NCBI GenBank assembly: GCA_012842745.1
Contig: DUSF01000004.1
Coordinates: forward strand, 76,818 to 112,644
Length of the DNA: 35,827 nucleotides
Source: Bacillus sp. (in: firmicutes)
GTDB lineage: Bacteria; Bacillota; Bacilli; Bacillales; Bacillaceae_J
Reading direction: 5' to 3'
In this document: positions 1 to 10,596 of the stretch, piece by piece
Position numbering within the stretch: position 1 is the first letter of the stretch
Layout of the letters: the number at the start of each line of letters is the position of its first letter
The notes under the pieces: model-generated
Databases searched by the model: none
Told to the model about the DNA's origin: nothing
What the model saw: only the letters and a program-made list of their open reading frames with translations
Program-made: the position numbers and the translations under genes

Positions 1-398
1 TTCATATTATGATAAACAACTTCCGATTCATATTGCGCTGAAACACCTGCTAAATATTTCTGCTCCGCTTCCGGAATTCCAAGCTTATCGAACGTATTTT
101 TAATTTCCTCAGGAACCTCATCCCAAGATTTCTCGGATTTTTCAGAGGGCTTAACATAATACGTAATTTCGTCAAAATTTAATTCGCTTAAATCCCCGCC
201 CCATTGCGGCATTGGGAGTTTATTAAATAAGTCCAATGATTTTAAGCGAAAATCGAGCATCCATTGTGGTTCTTGTTTCATTTTCGAGATTTCTTCGACA
301 ATCTCTTTTGTTAGACCACGTTTTGATCTAAAAATCGAAACGTCTTTATCTTTGAAGCCATATTTATAATCACCGATTTCCGGCATTTTCTTTGCCAT
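1..398 (-). CDS. sufB: SufB, Fe-S cluster scaffold subunit (N-terminal part, cut by window edge)
   Basis: The reading frame begins [16 protein letters not shown] and runs 132 codons to the left edge without a stop. SufB is the scaffold subunit of the SufBC2D complex, on which Fe-S clusters are built in the cytoplasm; B. subtilis SufB is about 465 residues, so roughly the first 28% is here. The ATG at 396-398 follows a strong AAGGAGG site. It lies 20 bases after sufU and is the last gene of sufC-sufD-sufS-sufU-sufB, the standard Bacillus order. The N-terminal segment ([20 protein letters not shown]) is typical of SufB rather than SufD. The cluster-binding and SufC-contact regions are outside the window. 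Confidence 0.95.
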   Translation of the reverse strand, partial: MAKKMPEIGDYKYGFKDKDVSIFRSKRGLTKEIVEEISKMKQEPQWMLDFRLKSLDLFNKLPMPQWGGDLSELNFDEITYYVKPSEKSEKSWDEVPEEIKNTFDKLGIPEAEQKYLAGVSAQYESEVVYHNM

Positions 399-418
399 CG
401 CTATAATCCCTCCTTACA

Positions 419-3391
<2,973 letters not shown>

Positions 3392-3413
3392 CAAAATCCC
3401 CTCCTCACTGCTT

Positions 3414-4196
3414 TTACGCTTCTTGACCTACAGTTTCGTCTTCGATTCCTAGCTCTTTTTTGATCCAATCGTATCCTTCCGCTTCCAAACGTTCCGCTAA
3501 TTCAGCTCCACCTGTTTTGACAACACGGCCTTGCATCATAACGTGAACAACGTCAGGCTTAATATAGTTCAGTAGACGTTGATAGTGAGTGATCATTAAA
3601 CAGCCAAAGTTTTCGCCGCGCATTTCATTAATCCCTTTTGATACAACCTTTAACGCATCAATATCAAGACCTGAATCAATTTCATCTAAAATCGCAATTT
3701 TCGGCTCAAGCATCATTAATTGTAAAATTTCATTACGCTTTTTCTCACCGCCGGAAAAGCCTTCATTTAAATAGCGTTGTGCCATATTAAGATCCATATC
3801 TAAAAACTGCATTTTTTCATCCATTGAACGGATGAATTTCATTAATGAAATTTCATTTCCTTCACCACGACGAGCGTTGATGGCGGATCTTAAAAAGTCA
3901 GAATTTGTAACGCCGGTAATCTCACTTGGATATTGCATTCCTAAAAATAAGCCAGCACGTGCACGCTCATCTACTTCCATCTCAAGTACATTTTTTCCAT
4001 CAAGTGTAATACTGCCTTTTGTTACTGTATATTTTGGATGTCCCATAATTGAGGAAGCTAGCGTTGATTTCCCTGTACCGTTAGGGCCCATGATTGCATG
4101 AATTTCCCCGCCTTTTACTTCAAGGTTTACACCTTTTAAAATTTCCTTCCCCTCAATCTCAACATATAGATCTTTAATTGATAAAGTAGATGACAT
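3414..4196 (-). CDS. sufC: SufC, ABC-type ATPase of the SUF system
   Basis: This 260-residue cytosolic ABC ATPase has Walker A GPNGTGKST at residues 37-45, an ABC signature FSGGEKKRNE near residue 147, Walker B plus D-loop in AILDEIDSGLD, and a switch histidine in LMITHYQR. The KKR-containing signature and the EIDSGLD motif are the hallmarks of SufC. It hydrolyses ATP to drive conformational change in SufB-SufD. It is the first gene of the operon, with GGAGG seven bases before the ATG and a sigma-A-like promoter about 90 bases upstream. No transmembrane partner is present, as expected for SUF. Confidence 0.96.
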   Translation of the reverse strand: MSSTLSIKDLYVEIEGKEILKGVNLEVKGGEIHAIMGPNGTGKSTLASSIMGHPKYTVTKGSITLDGKNVLEMEVDERARAGLFLGMQYPSEITGVTNSDFLRSAINARRGEGNEISLMKFIRSMDEKMQFLDMDLNMAQRYLNEGFSGGEKKRNEILQLMMLEPKIAILDEIDSGLDIDALKVVSKGINEMRGENFGCLMITHYQRLLNYIKPDVVHVMMQGRVVKTGGAELAERLEAEGYDWIKKELGIEDETVGQEA

Positions 4197-4258
4197 ATCT
4201 ATACCTCCATATTATCTTAGTCCCTTTATTTTCAATGTTTTTATAAAAGGATCTTACT

Positions 4259-4280
4259 ATTCTCATTCTATTCTCATTCT
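4259..4280 (-). repeat. 11-bp direct repeat, two copies, in the suf leader
   Basis: ATTCTCATTCT (plus strand) occurs twice head to tail without a gap. It falls at about the predicted transcription start of the suf operon, directly downstream of the proposed -10 box. It could be a regulator site of one-helical-turn spacing or a chance slippage duplication. No named regulator can be assigned. Confidence 0.6.
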
Positions 4281-4281
4281 A

Positions 4282-4310
4282 ATCTTATACTAAATGATAT
4301 AACATAGCAA
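4282..4310 (-). promoter_or_regulatory. Predicted sigma-A promoter of the suf operon
   Basis: On the minus strand TTGCTA (4305-4310) and TAAGAT (4282-4287) are separated by 17 bases, about 90 bases before the sufC start. This is the only reasonable pair in the gap upstream of sufC. A perfect 14-bp inverted repeat abuts it on the upstream side. Confidence 0.45.
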
Positions 4311-4318
4311 CCATGAGT

Positions 4319-4349
4319 TTTTTGTATAAAAATACTTTTTATACAAAAA
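4319..4349. repeat. Perfect 14-bp inverted repeat upstream of the suf promoter
   Basis: Arms TTTTTGTATAAAAA (4319-4332) and TTTTTATACAAAAA (4336-4349) are exact reverse complements around a 3-base spacer. It sits 9 bases upstream of the proposed -35 box of the suf operon and 60 bases from the terminator of the met operon. An operator is more likely than a terminator, since it has no GC core and the met terminator is already present. It does not match the Fur or PerR consensus I know. Confidence 0.75.
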
Positions 4350-4411
4350 TGTATATAAAGTAAGCTTCTGTTGTTTTTTAGTTTTTGTAATCTCTGTTAA
4401 AAAATGTACAA

Positions 4412-4451
4412 AAAAGACATGTGGAGCACTTTTTATGTCCACATGTCTTTT
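4412..4451 (-). terminator. Terminator of the metNPQ operon
   Basis: AAAAGACATGTGG and CCACATGTCTTTT form a perfect 13-bp stem with a 14-base loop, 18 bases after the metQ stop. T runs lie on both sides, so it may also stop transcription in the other direction. Confidence 0.85.
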
Positions 4452-4469
4452 CATTTAAAAACTCAATTA

Positions 4470-5342
4470 TTATTCATTTGCCGGGATGACAGCACCTTTA
4501 TATTTTTCAGTTATAAAGTCAGCAATTTCTTTCGATTGCAATACTTCAACTAATGTTTTGATTTCTGGACGATTTTCATCACCTGCACGAGCGACGACAA
4601 TATTTACATAGGGATTGTTTTCTGGTGATTCAATCGCAATTGGGTCTTTCGCTGGGTCTAAATCAGCATCTAAGGCAAAGTTTGAGTTAATTAACACAGC
4701 ATCACCTTCGCCATTTTTGTATGCTTGCGCTAATAGGCTTGGCTCAACACTAGTAATAAACTTTATTTTCTTTAGATTTTCAACAATATCATCGACAGTT
4801 GCCGCTGATTTATCAACGCCTTCTTTCAGTTTAATTAAACCTTTTTCTTCAAGCATTGATAACATCCGACCATGGTCTGAAACAGAGTTGCTCATGATGA
4901 TTTCTGCACCTTTTGGAAGCTCTTCAAGTGACTTATATTTTTGTGAATAAACACCAATTGGCTCAATATGAACGCCACCAACATTGACGAAATCATAATC
5001 AAATTCTTTTTTCTGTAACTCTAAGTAAGGAATATGCTGAAAATAATTAACGTCTAGTTCTTTTCCATCTAAAGCCTTGTTAGGCAAAACATAATCTTGG
5101 AATGGAACAATTTCAAGTTCAATGCCTTTTTCAGCTAAAATTGACTCCGCATGTTCTAAAATTTCCGCATGAGGAACATTTGAAGCACCAACGACTAGTT
5201 TTACACTTTTCGTTGTGTCTTCTGTTTTTGCTGGCTGTTGTTGATTTTCCTCTGCTGTTTCTTTGTTTGCGTTGCCTCCACCACATGCTGCAAGCGCAAA
5301 AATGACAAATAGTGAAGTCAATAGAAGTAATAATTTTTTCAT
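4470..5342 (-). CDS. metQ: MetQ, methionine-binding lipoprotein
   Basis: This 290-residue protein starts with a lipoprotein signal peptide; the lipobox is LAAC with Cys20 as the lipidated residue, followed by a Gly/Asn/Glu-rich tether to about residue 48. The rest is the NlpA/MetQ fold (PNKALDGKELDVNYFQH, VHIEPIGVYS, SNSVSDHGRM), which captures L- or D-methionine outside the membrane and delivers it to the MetN-MetP (MetI) transporter. The start follows AAGGGGG. It is the third gene of a SAM-riboswitch operon, with a strong terminator behind it. Substrate assignment is supported by the S-box in front of the operon. Confidence 0.94.
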   Translation of the reverse strand: MKKLLLLLTSLFVIFALAACGGGNANKETAEENQQQPAKTEDTTKSVKLVVGASNVPHAEILEHAESILAEKGIELEIVPFQDYVLPNKALDGKELDVNYFQHIPYLELQKKEFDYDFVNVGGVHIEPIGVYSQKYKSLEELPKGAEIIMSNSVSDHGRMLSMLEEKGLIKLKEGVDKSAATVDDIVENLKKIKFITSVEPSLLAQAYKNGEGDAVLINSNFALDADLDPAKDPIAIESPENNPYVNIVVARAGDENRPEIKTLVEVLQSKEIADFITEKYKGAVIPANE

Positions 5343-5365
5343 TCTGTGTTAACCCCCTTAAATTT

Positions 5366-6034
5366 TTATCTTTTATCTATTTTAGAAGTGACAATGTCAC
5401 CAATAAACTGAATGGTAAAAACAATTACTAAAATTAAGATAGTCGCTAAAATTGTGACATCATTATGATTACGTGAATATCCTTCTAAAAATGCAAGGTT
5501 TCCAAGACCGCCTGCTCCAACTGCACCAGCCATTGCTGTATAGCCAACAAGCGCAATCGCCGTTACAGTAATCCCTGAAATTAAGGCTGGCATCGATTCA
5601 GGCAACAACACCTTAAAAATAATCGTCGTTGTTTTTGCCCCCATTGCCCGCGCTGCTTCCAAGACTCCTTTATCAATTTCTCTTAAGGCGATTTCTACCA
5701 TACGTGCATAAAATGGTGCTGCACCAATAATGAGTGCTGGAAGAGCAGCATTAGCACCGAGTATTCGACCGACTATTAATTTTGTAAATGGTATGAGTAA
5801 AATTATTAGGATAATAAATGGTATTGAACGGAAAATGTTAACAAATGCCGCAACAATCGAATTGATTGCTTTATTTTCCCAAATATTACCTTTCGAAGTT
5901 AGAAATAATAATAGTCCAAGAATAATGCCAAGAATAAATGTCGCTGCAACAGATATGCCTGTCATATATAATGTTTCGATTGTGGACTCCCACATTTTAG
6001 GCCATTTCACATTCGGAAGTAATGTCTCAAGCAT
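5366..6034 (-). CDS. metP: MetP (MetI-type), methionine ABC transporter permease
   Basis: This 222-residue integral membrane protein has about five hydrophobic helices and the EAA loop EAARAMGAKTTTIIFKVLLPE (residues about 131-151), which contacts the ATPase MetN. The size and the N-terminal segment fit MetI/MetP. The ATG overlaps the last eight bases of metN, indicating coupling, and metQ follows after 23 bases. The gene is called metP in B. subtilis and metI in many other annotations. Function is methionine uptake together with MetN and MetQ. Confidence 0.94.
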   Translation of the reverse strand: MLETLLPNVKWPKMWESTIETLYMTGISVAATFILGIILGLLLFLTSKGNIWENKAINSIVAAFVNIFRSIPFIILIILLIPFTKLIVGRILGANAALPALIIGAAPFYARMVEIALREIDKGVLEAARAMGAKTTTIIFKVLLPESMPALISGITVTAIALVGYTAMAGAVGAGGLGNLAFLEGYSRNHNDVTILATILILVIVFTIQFIGDIVTSKIDKR

Positions 6035-7052
6035 GAACGATTACCTCCACTTCAACTTTATGTTCACGAATAAAAGCAAGCGCTTTGTCAATTTCATTTA
6101 CTTCTCCTTCAAGATGTATGAACAAAGTTCCGTAGGCGCCATTTTGCGTTTGCGAAATTTTGCCTTGCAAAATATTTACGTTAATCTTAAATTTACGGAT
6201 TAAATCATTCATTAACGGTTGTTCAGCGTTATCACCAACAAAGGTAAGCTGAATAACCTTGCCATTCGGATATTTCTGTAATAAATGATCAATTGTTTCC
6301 ATTGTTTGCTCGGGCTCTGTTACTTGTTGGACAAACCGTTTTGTAATCGGCTTTTTTGGCTTGCTGAATACTTCAAGTACAGAGCCTTCTTCAACAATTC
6401 GGCCATTTTCCATAACAGCAACACGATGACAAATTTTGCGAATGACGTGCATTTCATGAGTGATTAAGACAATCGTAAGCCCTAATTTTTCATTAATATC
6501 AACAAGTAGGTCTAAGATTTGGTCTGTTGTTTGCGGGTCTAAAGCCGAAGTTGCTTCATCACATAAAAGCACTTTCGGATGGTTAGCTAGCGCTCTAGCA
6601 ATGCCGACTCGTTGCTTTTGACCACCACTAAGCTGGGAAGGGTAGGCCTCTTCTCTTCCTTCTAAACCTACTAGTTTAATAAGCTCATCAACTCTTTTCA
6701 GCCGTTCCACTTTAGGAACCCCGGCTATTTCTAACGGAAACGCAATATTTTCCCTAACCGTTCTTGACCATAAAAGGTTAAAATGTTGAAAAATCATCCC
6801 GATTTCTTGGCGGGCTTTCCGTAGCTCAGCACCTTTGATATTTGTTAAATTGCGTCCTGCAACTTCAACTATCCCAGTTGTAGCTTGTTCAAGTCTATTT
6901 AATAAGCGAATAAGTGTACTTTTACCCGCACCACTATATCCAATGATTCCATATATTTCACCTTCGTTAATTCTTAAATCAACTTGGTCAACCGCTCTAA
7001 CCTCAATAGCATTCGATTTAAAAATCTTTTCGACACCTTTTAAAGTAATCAT
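6027..7052 (-). CDS. metN: MetN, methionine ABC transporter ATPase with NIL domain
   Basis: This 341-residue ATPase has Walker A GYSGAGKST at residues 38-46, signature LSGGQKQRVGIARAL, Walker B VLLCDEATSALDPQT and switch His in LITHEMHV. The last 75 residues (from about 267) form a NIL domain, an ACT-like ligand-sensing fold that binds methionine and inhibits transport when the cell is replete. It is the first gene of metN-metP-metQ. The ribosome site is a modest GGTGA about ten bases before the ATG. Expression is controlled by the SAM riboswitch and terminator that fill the 230 bases upstream. Confidence 0.95.
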   Translation of the reverse strand: MITLKGVEKIFKSNAIEVRAVDQVDLRINEGEIYGIIGYSGAGKSTLIRLLNRLEQATTGIVEVAGRNLTNIKGAELRKARQEIGMIFQHFNLLWSRTVRENIAFPLEIAGVPKVERLKRVDELIKLVGLEGREEAYPSQLSGGQKQRVGIARALANHPKVLLCDEATSALDPQTTDQILDLLVDINEKLGLTIVLITHEMHVIRKICHRVAVMENGRIVEEGSVLEVFSKPKKPITKRFVQQVTEPEQTMETIDHLLQKYPNGKVIQLTFVGDNAEQPLMNDLIRKFKINVNILQGKISQTQNGAYGTLFIHLEGEVNEIDKALAFIREHKVEVEVIVHA

Positions 7053-7108
7053 GCTACACTTTCACCTTCTTCCATCGCTATTATACACTTTCTACTACGA
7101 TGATGCAG

Positions 7109-7141
7109 AAAAACCTTTCCGCAGACAAGCAGAAAGGCTTT
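7109..7141 (-). terminator. Riboswitch-controlled terminator before metN
   Basis: On the minus strand AAAGCCTTTCTGC pairs with GCGGAAAGGTTTTT around a 6-base loop, followed by a T run. It lies just after the S-box aptamer, so it is the expression platform: SAM binding favours this hairpin and stops transcription. Confidence 0.88.
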
Positions 7142-7154
7142 GAATAGTCCCTTT

Positions 7155-7284
7155 CTCTCATCTTCCAAAGTTGCAATACTAAATAAAGCAATACTTTGTG
7201 TGAATTGGCACCATTTCAAAGCGAATTGCTTTGACGGTTGCCGGGTTTCATAGGGCACATTCCCTCCACCTCTCTTGATAAGAG
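7155..7284 (-). ncRNA. SAM (S-box) riboswitch upstream of metNPQ
   Basis: Read on the minus strand, the element starts CTCTTATCAAGAGAGG, has the invariant GTGGAGGGA and the CCCGGCAACC core, the GGTGCCAATTC segment, and closes with GATGAGAG pairing with the first bases. This is the canonical S-box aptamer, here about 130 nt. It senses S-adenosylmethionine and turns off the downstream importer. A predicted promoter lies 26 bases upstream. Confidence 0.95.
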
Positions 7285-7309
7285 TTATTTTTAATTATTA
7301 TATAAAAAT

Positions 7310-7339
7310 AGTATATGGTAGAAATTTTAGCATGGACAA
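7310..7339 (-). promoter_or_regulatory. Predicted promoter of the metNPQ S-box transcript
   Basis: TTGTCC (7334-7339) and TATACT (7310-7315) with 18 bases between, on the minus strand, just upstream of the S-box. A second AT-rich -10 candidate (TATAAT) lies closer to the aptamer, so the exact start is uncertain. It overlaps the space after the metY stop, which has no obvious terminator. Confidence 0.45.
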
Positions 7340-7363
7340 CTTTTTAGTGTCAATATTACTATT

Positions 7364-8665
7364 TTATTTTGAAGTAATGCCTGTTGCTTTTTCAATTGCT
7401 TGTTCTAAATCCTCTAAAATATCATCAATATTTTCAATACCAATTGATAGGCGAATTAAGTCTTCCGATACCCCTGATTTCTTCAATTCTTCTTCACTTA
7501 ATTGTGAATGCGTCGTGCTCGCTGGGTGGATAATTAAACTTTTTGCATCACCAACATTGGCAACATGTGACCAAAGCTGTACATTGTTTATTAATTTTGC
7601 ACCCGCTTCACGCCCACCTTTAATTCCAAATACGACTACTGAGCCAGCTCCTTTTGGCAAGTATTTAGCAACATAGGGATTTGAAGGGTGGTTTTCTAAT
7701 TCTGGATGCAATACCCACTCAACAGCAGGGTGACTTTGTAAATATTCAAGCACTTTTCTTGTGTTAGCAATATGTTCCTTCATCCGTACATGTAAAGTTT
7801 CTAAACCTAAATTTAGTTGGAAAGCGGCAAACGGACTTAATGCAGGTCCCATATCACGTAATAATTGCACTCTAGCTTTGATAATAAAGGCTGCTGCCCC
7901 GATATCTCTTGCATAGACAAGACCGTTATAGCTTGGGTCTGGGTTTGTAAAGCCTGGGAATTTCGGTGAATTCCAATCAAACTTACCTCCATCAATAATC
8001 ACGCCACCAAGCGTTGTACCGTTTCCGCCTAGCCATTTAGTTGCAGAGTGAACAACAATATCAGCCCCAAATTCGATTGGTCGGCATAAATATGGTGACG
8101 CAAATGTATTATCAATAATAAGTGGAATGCCTGCTTCATGTGCAATATTTGCTACCGCTTCGATATCTAATACATGTAAGCTTGGGTTGCCAATTGTTTC
8201 CGCAAAAACTGCTTTTGTTTTGTCGGTTATCGCTCTGCGGAAATTTTCAGGATCTGTTGGATCAACAAACTTAAAATTAATGCCATACTTTGGTAATGTT
8301 TGTGCAAATAAATTATAAGTTCCACCATAAAGCGTTGATGCGGCTACAATTTCATCACCAGCTCCAGCAATATTTAAAATCGCTAGTGTGATGGCTGACG
8401 AACCACTTGCAACAGAAAGGGCACCCACTCCTCCTTCTAATAGGGAAATTCTTTCTTCGAATACAGTGCAAGTTGGATTGTGAAGTCTAGTATATATGTA
8501 CCCAGGCTCTGCTAATGAAAATAAATTTGCTGCATGCTCTGCATCTTTAAATAAATAGGCATTTGATGGGTAGATTGCCGTTGCTTGCGCACGTGTCCCT
8601 TCATCAAGCTGTAGACCGCCGTGAATTCCTAAAGTTTCAATACGGTAATTTTTTTGACTACTCAT
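7364..8665 (-). CDS. metY: O-acetylhomoserine sulfhydrylase (aminocarboxypropyltransferase), MetY type
   Basis: This 433-residue PLP enzyme of the Cys/Met metabolism family replaces the acetyl group of O-acetylhomoserine with sulfide to give homocysteine. Family marks are YTRLHNPTCTVFEERISLLE near the N terminus, the substrate-loop DNTFASPYL, and the PLP lysine in HSATKWLGGNGTT. The length (about 430) fits MetY; cystathionine synthases and lyases are nearer 380. The start is the ATG at 8665 behind AGGGAG; a longer frame to 8731 runs into the riboswitch terminator and is not credible. It is a single gene under its own S-box, next to the methionine importer. Confidence 0.93.
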   Translation of the reverse strand: MSSQKNYRIETLGIHGGLQLDEGTRAQATAIYPSNAYLFKDAEHAANLFSLAEPGYIYTRLHNPTCTVFEERISLLEGGVGALSVASGSSAITLAILNIAGAGDEIVAASTLYGGTYNLFAQTLPKYGINFKFVDPTDPENFRRAITDKTKAVFAETIGNPSLHVLDIEAVANIAHEAGIPLIIDNTFASPYLCRPIEFGADIVVHSATKWLGGNGTTLGGVIIDGGKFDWNSPKFPGFTNPDPSYNGLVYARDIGAAAFIIKARVQLLRDMGPALSPFAAFQLNLGLETLHVRMKEHIANTRKVLEYLQSHPAVEWVLHPELENHPSNPYVAKYLPKGAGSVVVFGIKGGREAGAKLINNVQLWSHVANVGDAKSLIIHPASTTHSQLSEEELKKSGVSEDLIRLSIGIENIDDILEDLEQAIEKATGITSK

Positions 8666-8695
8666 TTTATACATCTCCCTTTTTAAATATAAATA

Positions 8696-8719
8696 CCCCT
8701 CATCAGATAAGATGAGGGG
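8696..8719 (-). terminator. Riboswitch-controlled terminator before metY
   Basis: CCCCTCATC and GATGAGGGG form a 9-bp GC-rich stem with a short loop, followed on the minus strand by TATTTATATTT. The T tract is interrupted, but its place between the S-box and the ribosome site marks it as the expression platform. Confidence 0.8.
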
Positions 8720-8737
8720 ATAACAATTCACACTCTA

Positions 8738-8844
8738 CTTATCTTTCAGAGCAATTGCTCTGTAGGAATTGGCACCGTGTTTTTAAAATAAAAACCGGTT
8801 GCCGGGCTTCATAGGGCCGGTCCCTCCACCTCTCTCGATAAGAA
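8738..8844 (-). ncRNA. SAM (S-box) riboswitch upstream of metY
   Basis: Minus-strand TTCTTATCGAGAGAGG, GTGGAGGGA, GCCCGGCAACC and GGTGCCAATTC are the conserved S-box blocks, and the closing strand AGATAAG pairs with CTTATC at the start. It is about 107 nt, more compact than the copy in front of metN. It should reduce metY transcription when S-adenosylmethionine is high. Confidence 0.95.
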
Positions 8845-8875
8845 CATTTTTAACTTTCTTATTTAATTTAGGCTA

Positions 8876-8904
8876 ATCCTATCACCTTTCTTAGTCTTTG
8901 TCAA
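8876..8904 (-). promoter_or_regulatory. Sigma-A promoter of the metY S-box transcript
   Basis: A perfect -35 TTGACA (8899-8904) and TAGGAT (8876-8881) with a 17-base spacer on the minus strand, about 32 bases before the aptamer. It lies immediately downstream of the SCP2-like gene. Confidence 0.75.
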
Positions 8905-8916
8905 ATATTTTTCGAT

Positions 8917-9279
8917 TTATGATTTGCTTAGTTCAAAAGAGCAACAATATAATATTGACTCTACTTTTAAAATATAGCGAAATTTCCCCTCTACAGCTAG
9001 TTCTCCTCTTTTTTTGAGAGTTTGCAATTTCTCTCTACCTTCAATTAGCTCGATAAGTGTTGTGGAATCACCACGGATTGTTAAAGCGTATCCGTCATGA
9101 CCATTTCGATTGTTTAAGCTTACATCATTTCCATTTAATACTAAAGTAATTTCATTATCTTCAAACGGACAAAACAGCACTGTTATATTTTCATTTTCTA
9201 ATAACGGTAAAATATGAGAGGCATATTTCAAACGGCTAATGAAATTTTGTAACGCTTTCTCCACATCATTCTTTCCCAT
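8917..9279 (-). CDS. SCP2-like small protein (YusD-position)
   Basis: This 120-residue soluble protein resembles the SCP2 sterol-carrier fold: a helical start, beta strands (ITVLFCPFEDNEITLVL, GYALTIRGDSTTLIELIEG) and a C-terminal strand pair (GELAVEGKFRYILKVES). SCP2-like proteins bind lipids, but no ligand is known here. It lies where B. subtilis has yusD, between the met genes and the Toprim-gcvH block. Two starts are possible: GTG at 9288 or the ATG at 9279; I chose the ATG because AGGG is eight bases upstream. No catalytic residues are recognisable. The family assignment is by fold pattern and context and is moderate only. Confidence 0.7.
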   Translation of the reverse strand: MGKNDVEKALQNFISRLKYASHILPLLENENITVLFCPFEDNEITLVLNGNDVSLNNRNGHDGYALTIRGDSTTLIELIEGREKLQTLKKRGELAVEGKFRYILKVESILYCCSFELSKS

Positions 9280-9388
9280 TTTCCACACCCTATTTCAGAC
9301 TAAAATCCCCTATGTTTACTTAATTCTCCAGAAAACAAAATTAACCTTGATTATTTGTTCGACAATTCTGAAAATATACTCACCAAAA

Positions 9389-9425
9389 AAAGACAAACTC
9401 CTCTATCACAGTGGAATTTGTCTTT
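9389..9425 (-). terminator. Terminator of the sigI-rsgI operon
   Basis: AAAGACAAATTCC pairs with GGAGTTTGTCTTT (13 bp, one G-U) around an 11-base loop on the minus strand, followed by seven T residues. It lies 20 bases after the rsgI stop. Confidence 0.9.
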
Positions 9426-9444
9426 ATTTCCTGAGAAATATTGT

Positions 9445-10596
9445 CTAATTATTATGCTTTTGATTATTGCCGCCTTTACCTTGATTGTTTCCCTTTTGAC
9501 TTCGTTCATTTTTCCGCTTATCACTTTGGTTTGGATGTTTATCTATACGATAGTTTTGTTTTTCATCGTCCTTCCTATTGCCTGTTTGCTTGTTTTTTGG
9601 CGAGGAATCTTCCCAAGATTTTTTTATATTCGGATTCGTTTCTTTGTTTTTCTTATTATTTTCATTATCACTTTTCTTATTGCTTGCGTTTTTCTCGTCT
9701 TTTTTGATTTTCACATCTTTAGCGTTTTTATTACTGTCATTTTGCTTTTTAATCACATTTTGAGTTTTGTCTTTCCCATTTTCTTCTTTACCATTATTTT
9801 TTTCAGTTCTTTTCTCGGCTCTATTATCAGTTTTTTGTTGTTTTTCAATTTCTTTTTTAGATGACTTTTGCTTTTTTTGTTCTAGCCTCTCATAAATTTT
9901 TGTAACGGAAAGATCCTTCGTTTCCTCCACCGTCAGGTTTTCCTTCGCTTCTTTATATAGTAAATACTTTCCGGTTGAAACTCCTACATCCTTTGCCTCT
10001 TTTCTTGTGTTTTCATCACCTTTTAACGTTGTAACAACAACACCATCTGTTTCTATATCCTTTTTAATTTCATTAAGATTAGCTTCAACTGCTGCTTCGG
10101 CATTTTTATTAATGTATGTTGTTGTAACTAATACATCATGATTTTCTTTGAGATAACCATCTTTTTTTGCTAATTCCATTGTGTGATTAATGAATTGTGA
10201 CAATGATTGGTTACGATAGTTTTCTTGAATTTGCGAAACTATATTTTTTCCATCCTCATTTATTGGAATGACTTCGACAACCTTTAATTTTTCATTTACA
10301 CCTACTTCTAGACTCGGATTTATATCTAAGCTAATATAGGCGGCAACAGCTAAATTACTTTGCTTAAACATTGAAAACTGGGTAAAAAACAAAAGCAATA
10401 CAGCGACAACCGCTGCAATCGAAATGGCTAGCCGCTTAGCTTGAAAAAGACTAAAGTAGTTTGATACGGGCACATCGATTTCTGAACCAATTTCAATATG
10501 TTGGCCTTGCTTTAGAGTAACATGTTCAAAAGCTCCATCTGTTGTTAAAACGACTGCTTTCCGATTTTTGATTTCCATTACAATTCCTTTATTCAT
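9445..10596 (-). CDS. rsgI: RsgI, membrane anti-sigma-I factor with disordered outer tail
   Basis: This 383-residue protein has the RsgI N-terminal anti-sigma domain (MNKGIVMEIKNRKAVVLTTD, residues 1-50), one membrane helix at about 55-73, then the outer domain with YISLDINPSLEV (87-98). The Asn93-Pro94 bond there is the position known to undergo autocleavage in RsgI proteins. From about residue 245 the chain is almost only Lys, Asn, Glu, Gln and Ser: an intrinsically disordered tail, which in B. subtilis RsgI senses cell-wall damage. The start is the ATG at 10596 behind GAGGAGGG, overlapping sigI by eight bases. The tail replaces the sugar-binding modules seen in clostridial RsgI. Confidence 0.93.
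   Translation of the reverse strand: MNKGIVMEIKNRKAVVLTTDGAFEHVTLKQGQHIEIGSEIDVPVSNYFSLFQAKRLAISIAAVVAVLLLFFTQFSMFKQSNLAVAAYISLDINPSLEVGVNEKLKVVEVIPINEDGKNIVSQIQENYRNQSLSQFINHTMELAKKDGYLKENHDVLVTTTYINKNAEAAVEANLNEIKKDIETDGVVVTTLKGDENTRKEAKDVGVSTGKYLLYKEAKENLTVEETKDLSVTKIYERLEQKKQKSSKKEIEKQQKTDNRAEKRTEKNNGKEENGKDKTQNVIKKQNDSNKNAKDVKIKKDEKNASNKKSDNENNKKNKETNPNIKKSWEDSSPKNKQTGNRKDDEKQNYRIDKHPNQSDKRKNERSQKGNNQGKGGNNQKHNN

Noticed and set aside
4319-4349. Terminator
   Set aside because: The stem is only A, T and two G/C pairs, and the met operon already has a strong terminator 60 bases before it.
7049-7258. 69-codon frame through the metN leader
   Set aside because: It runs across the S-box aptamer and terminator, whose conserved RNA blocks explain the sequence.
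8666-8731. Longer N terminus for the metY gene
   Set aside because: The added codons lie in the riboswitch terminator and there is no ribosome site; AGGGAG correctly precedes the ATG at 8665.
9355-9864. 169-codon plus-strand frame rich in Phe
   Set aside because: It is the antisense of the Lys/Asn/Glu-rich tail of rsgI and of its terminator; no ribosome site.
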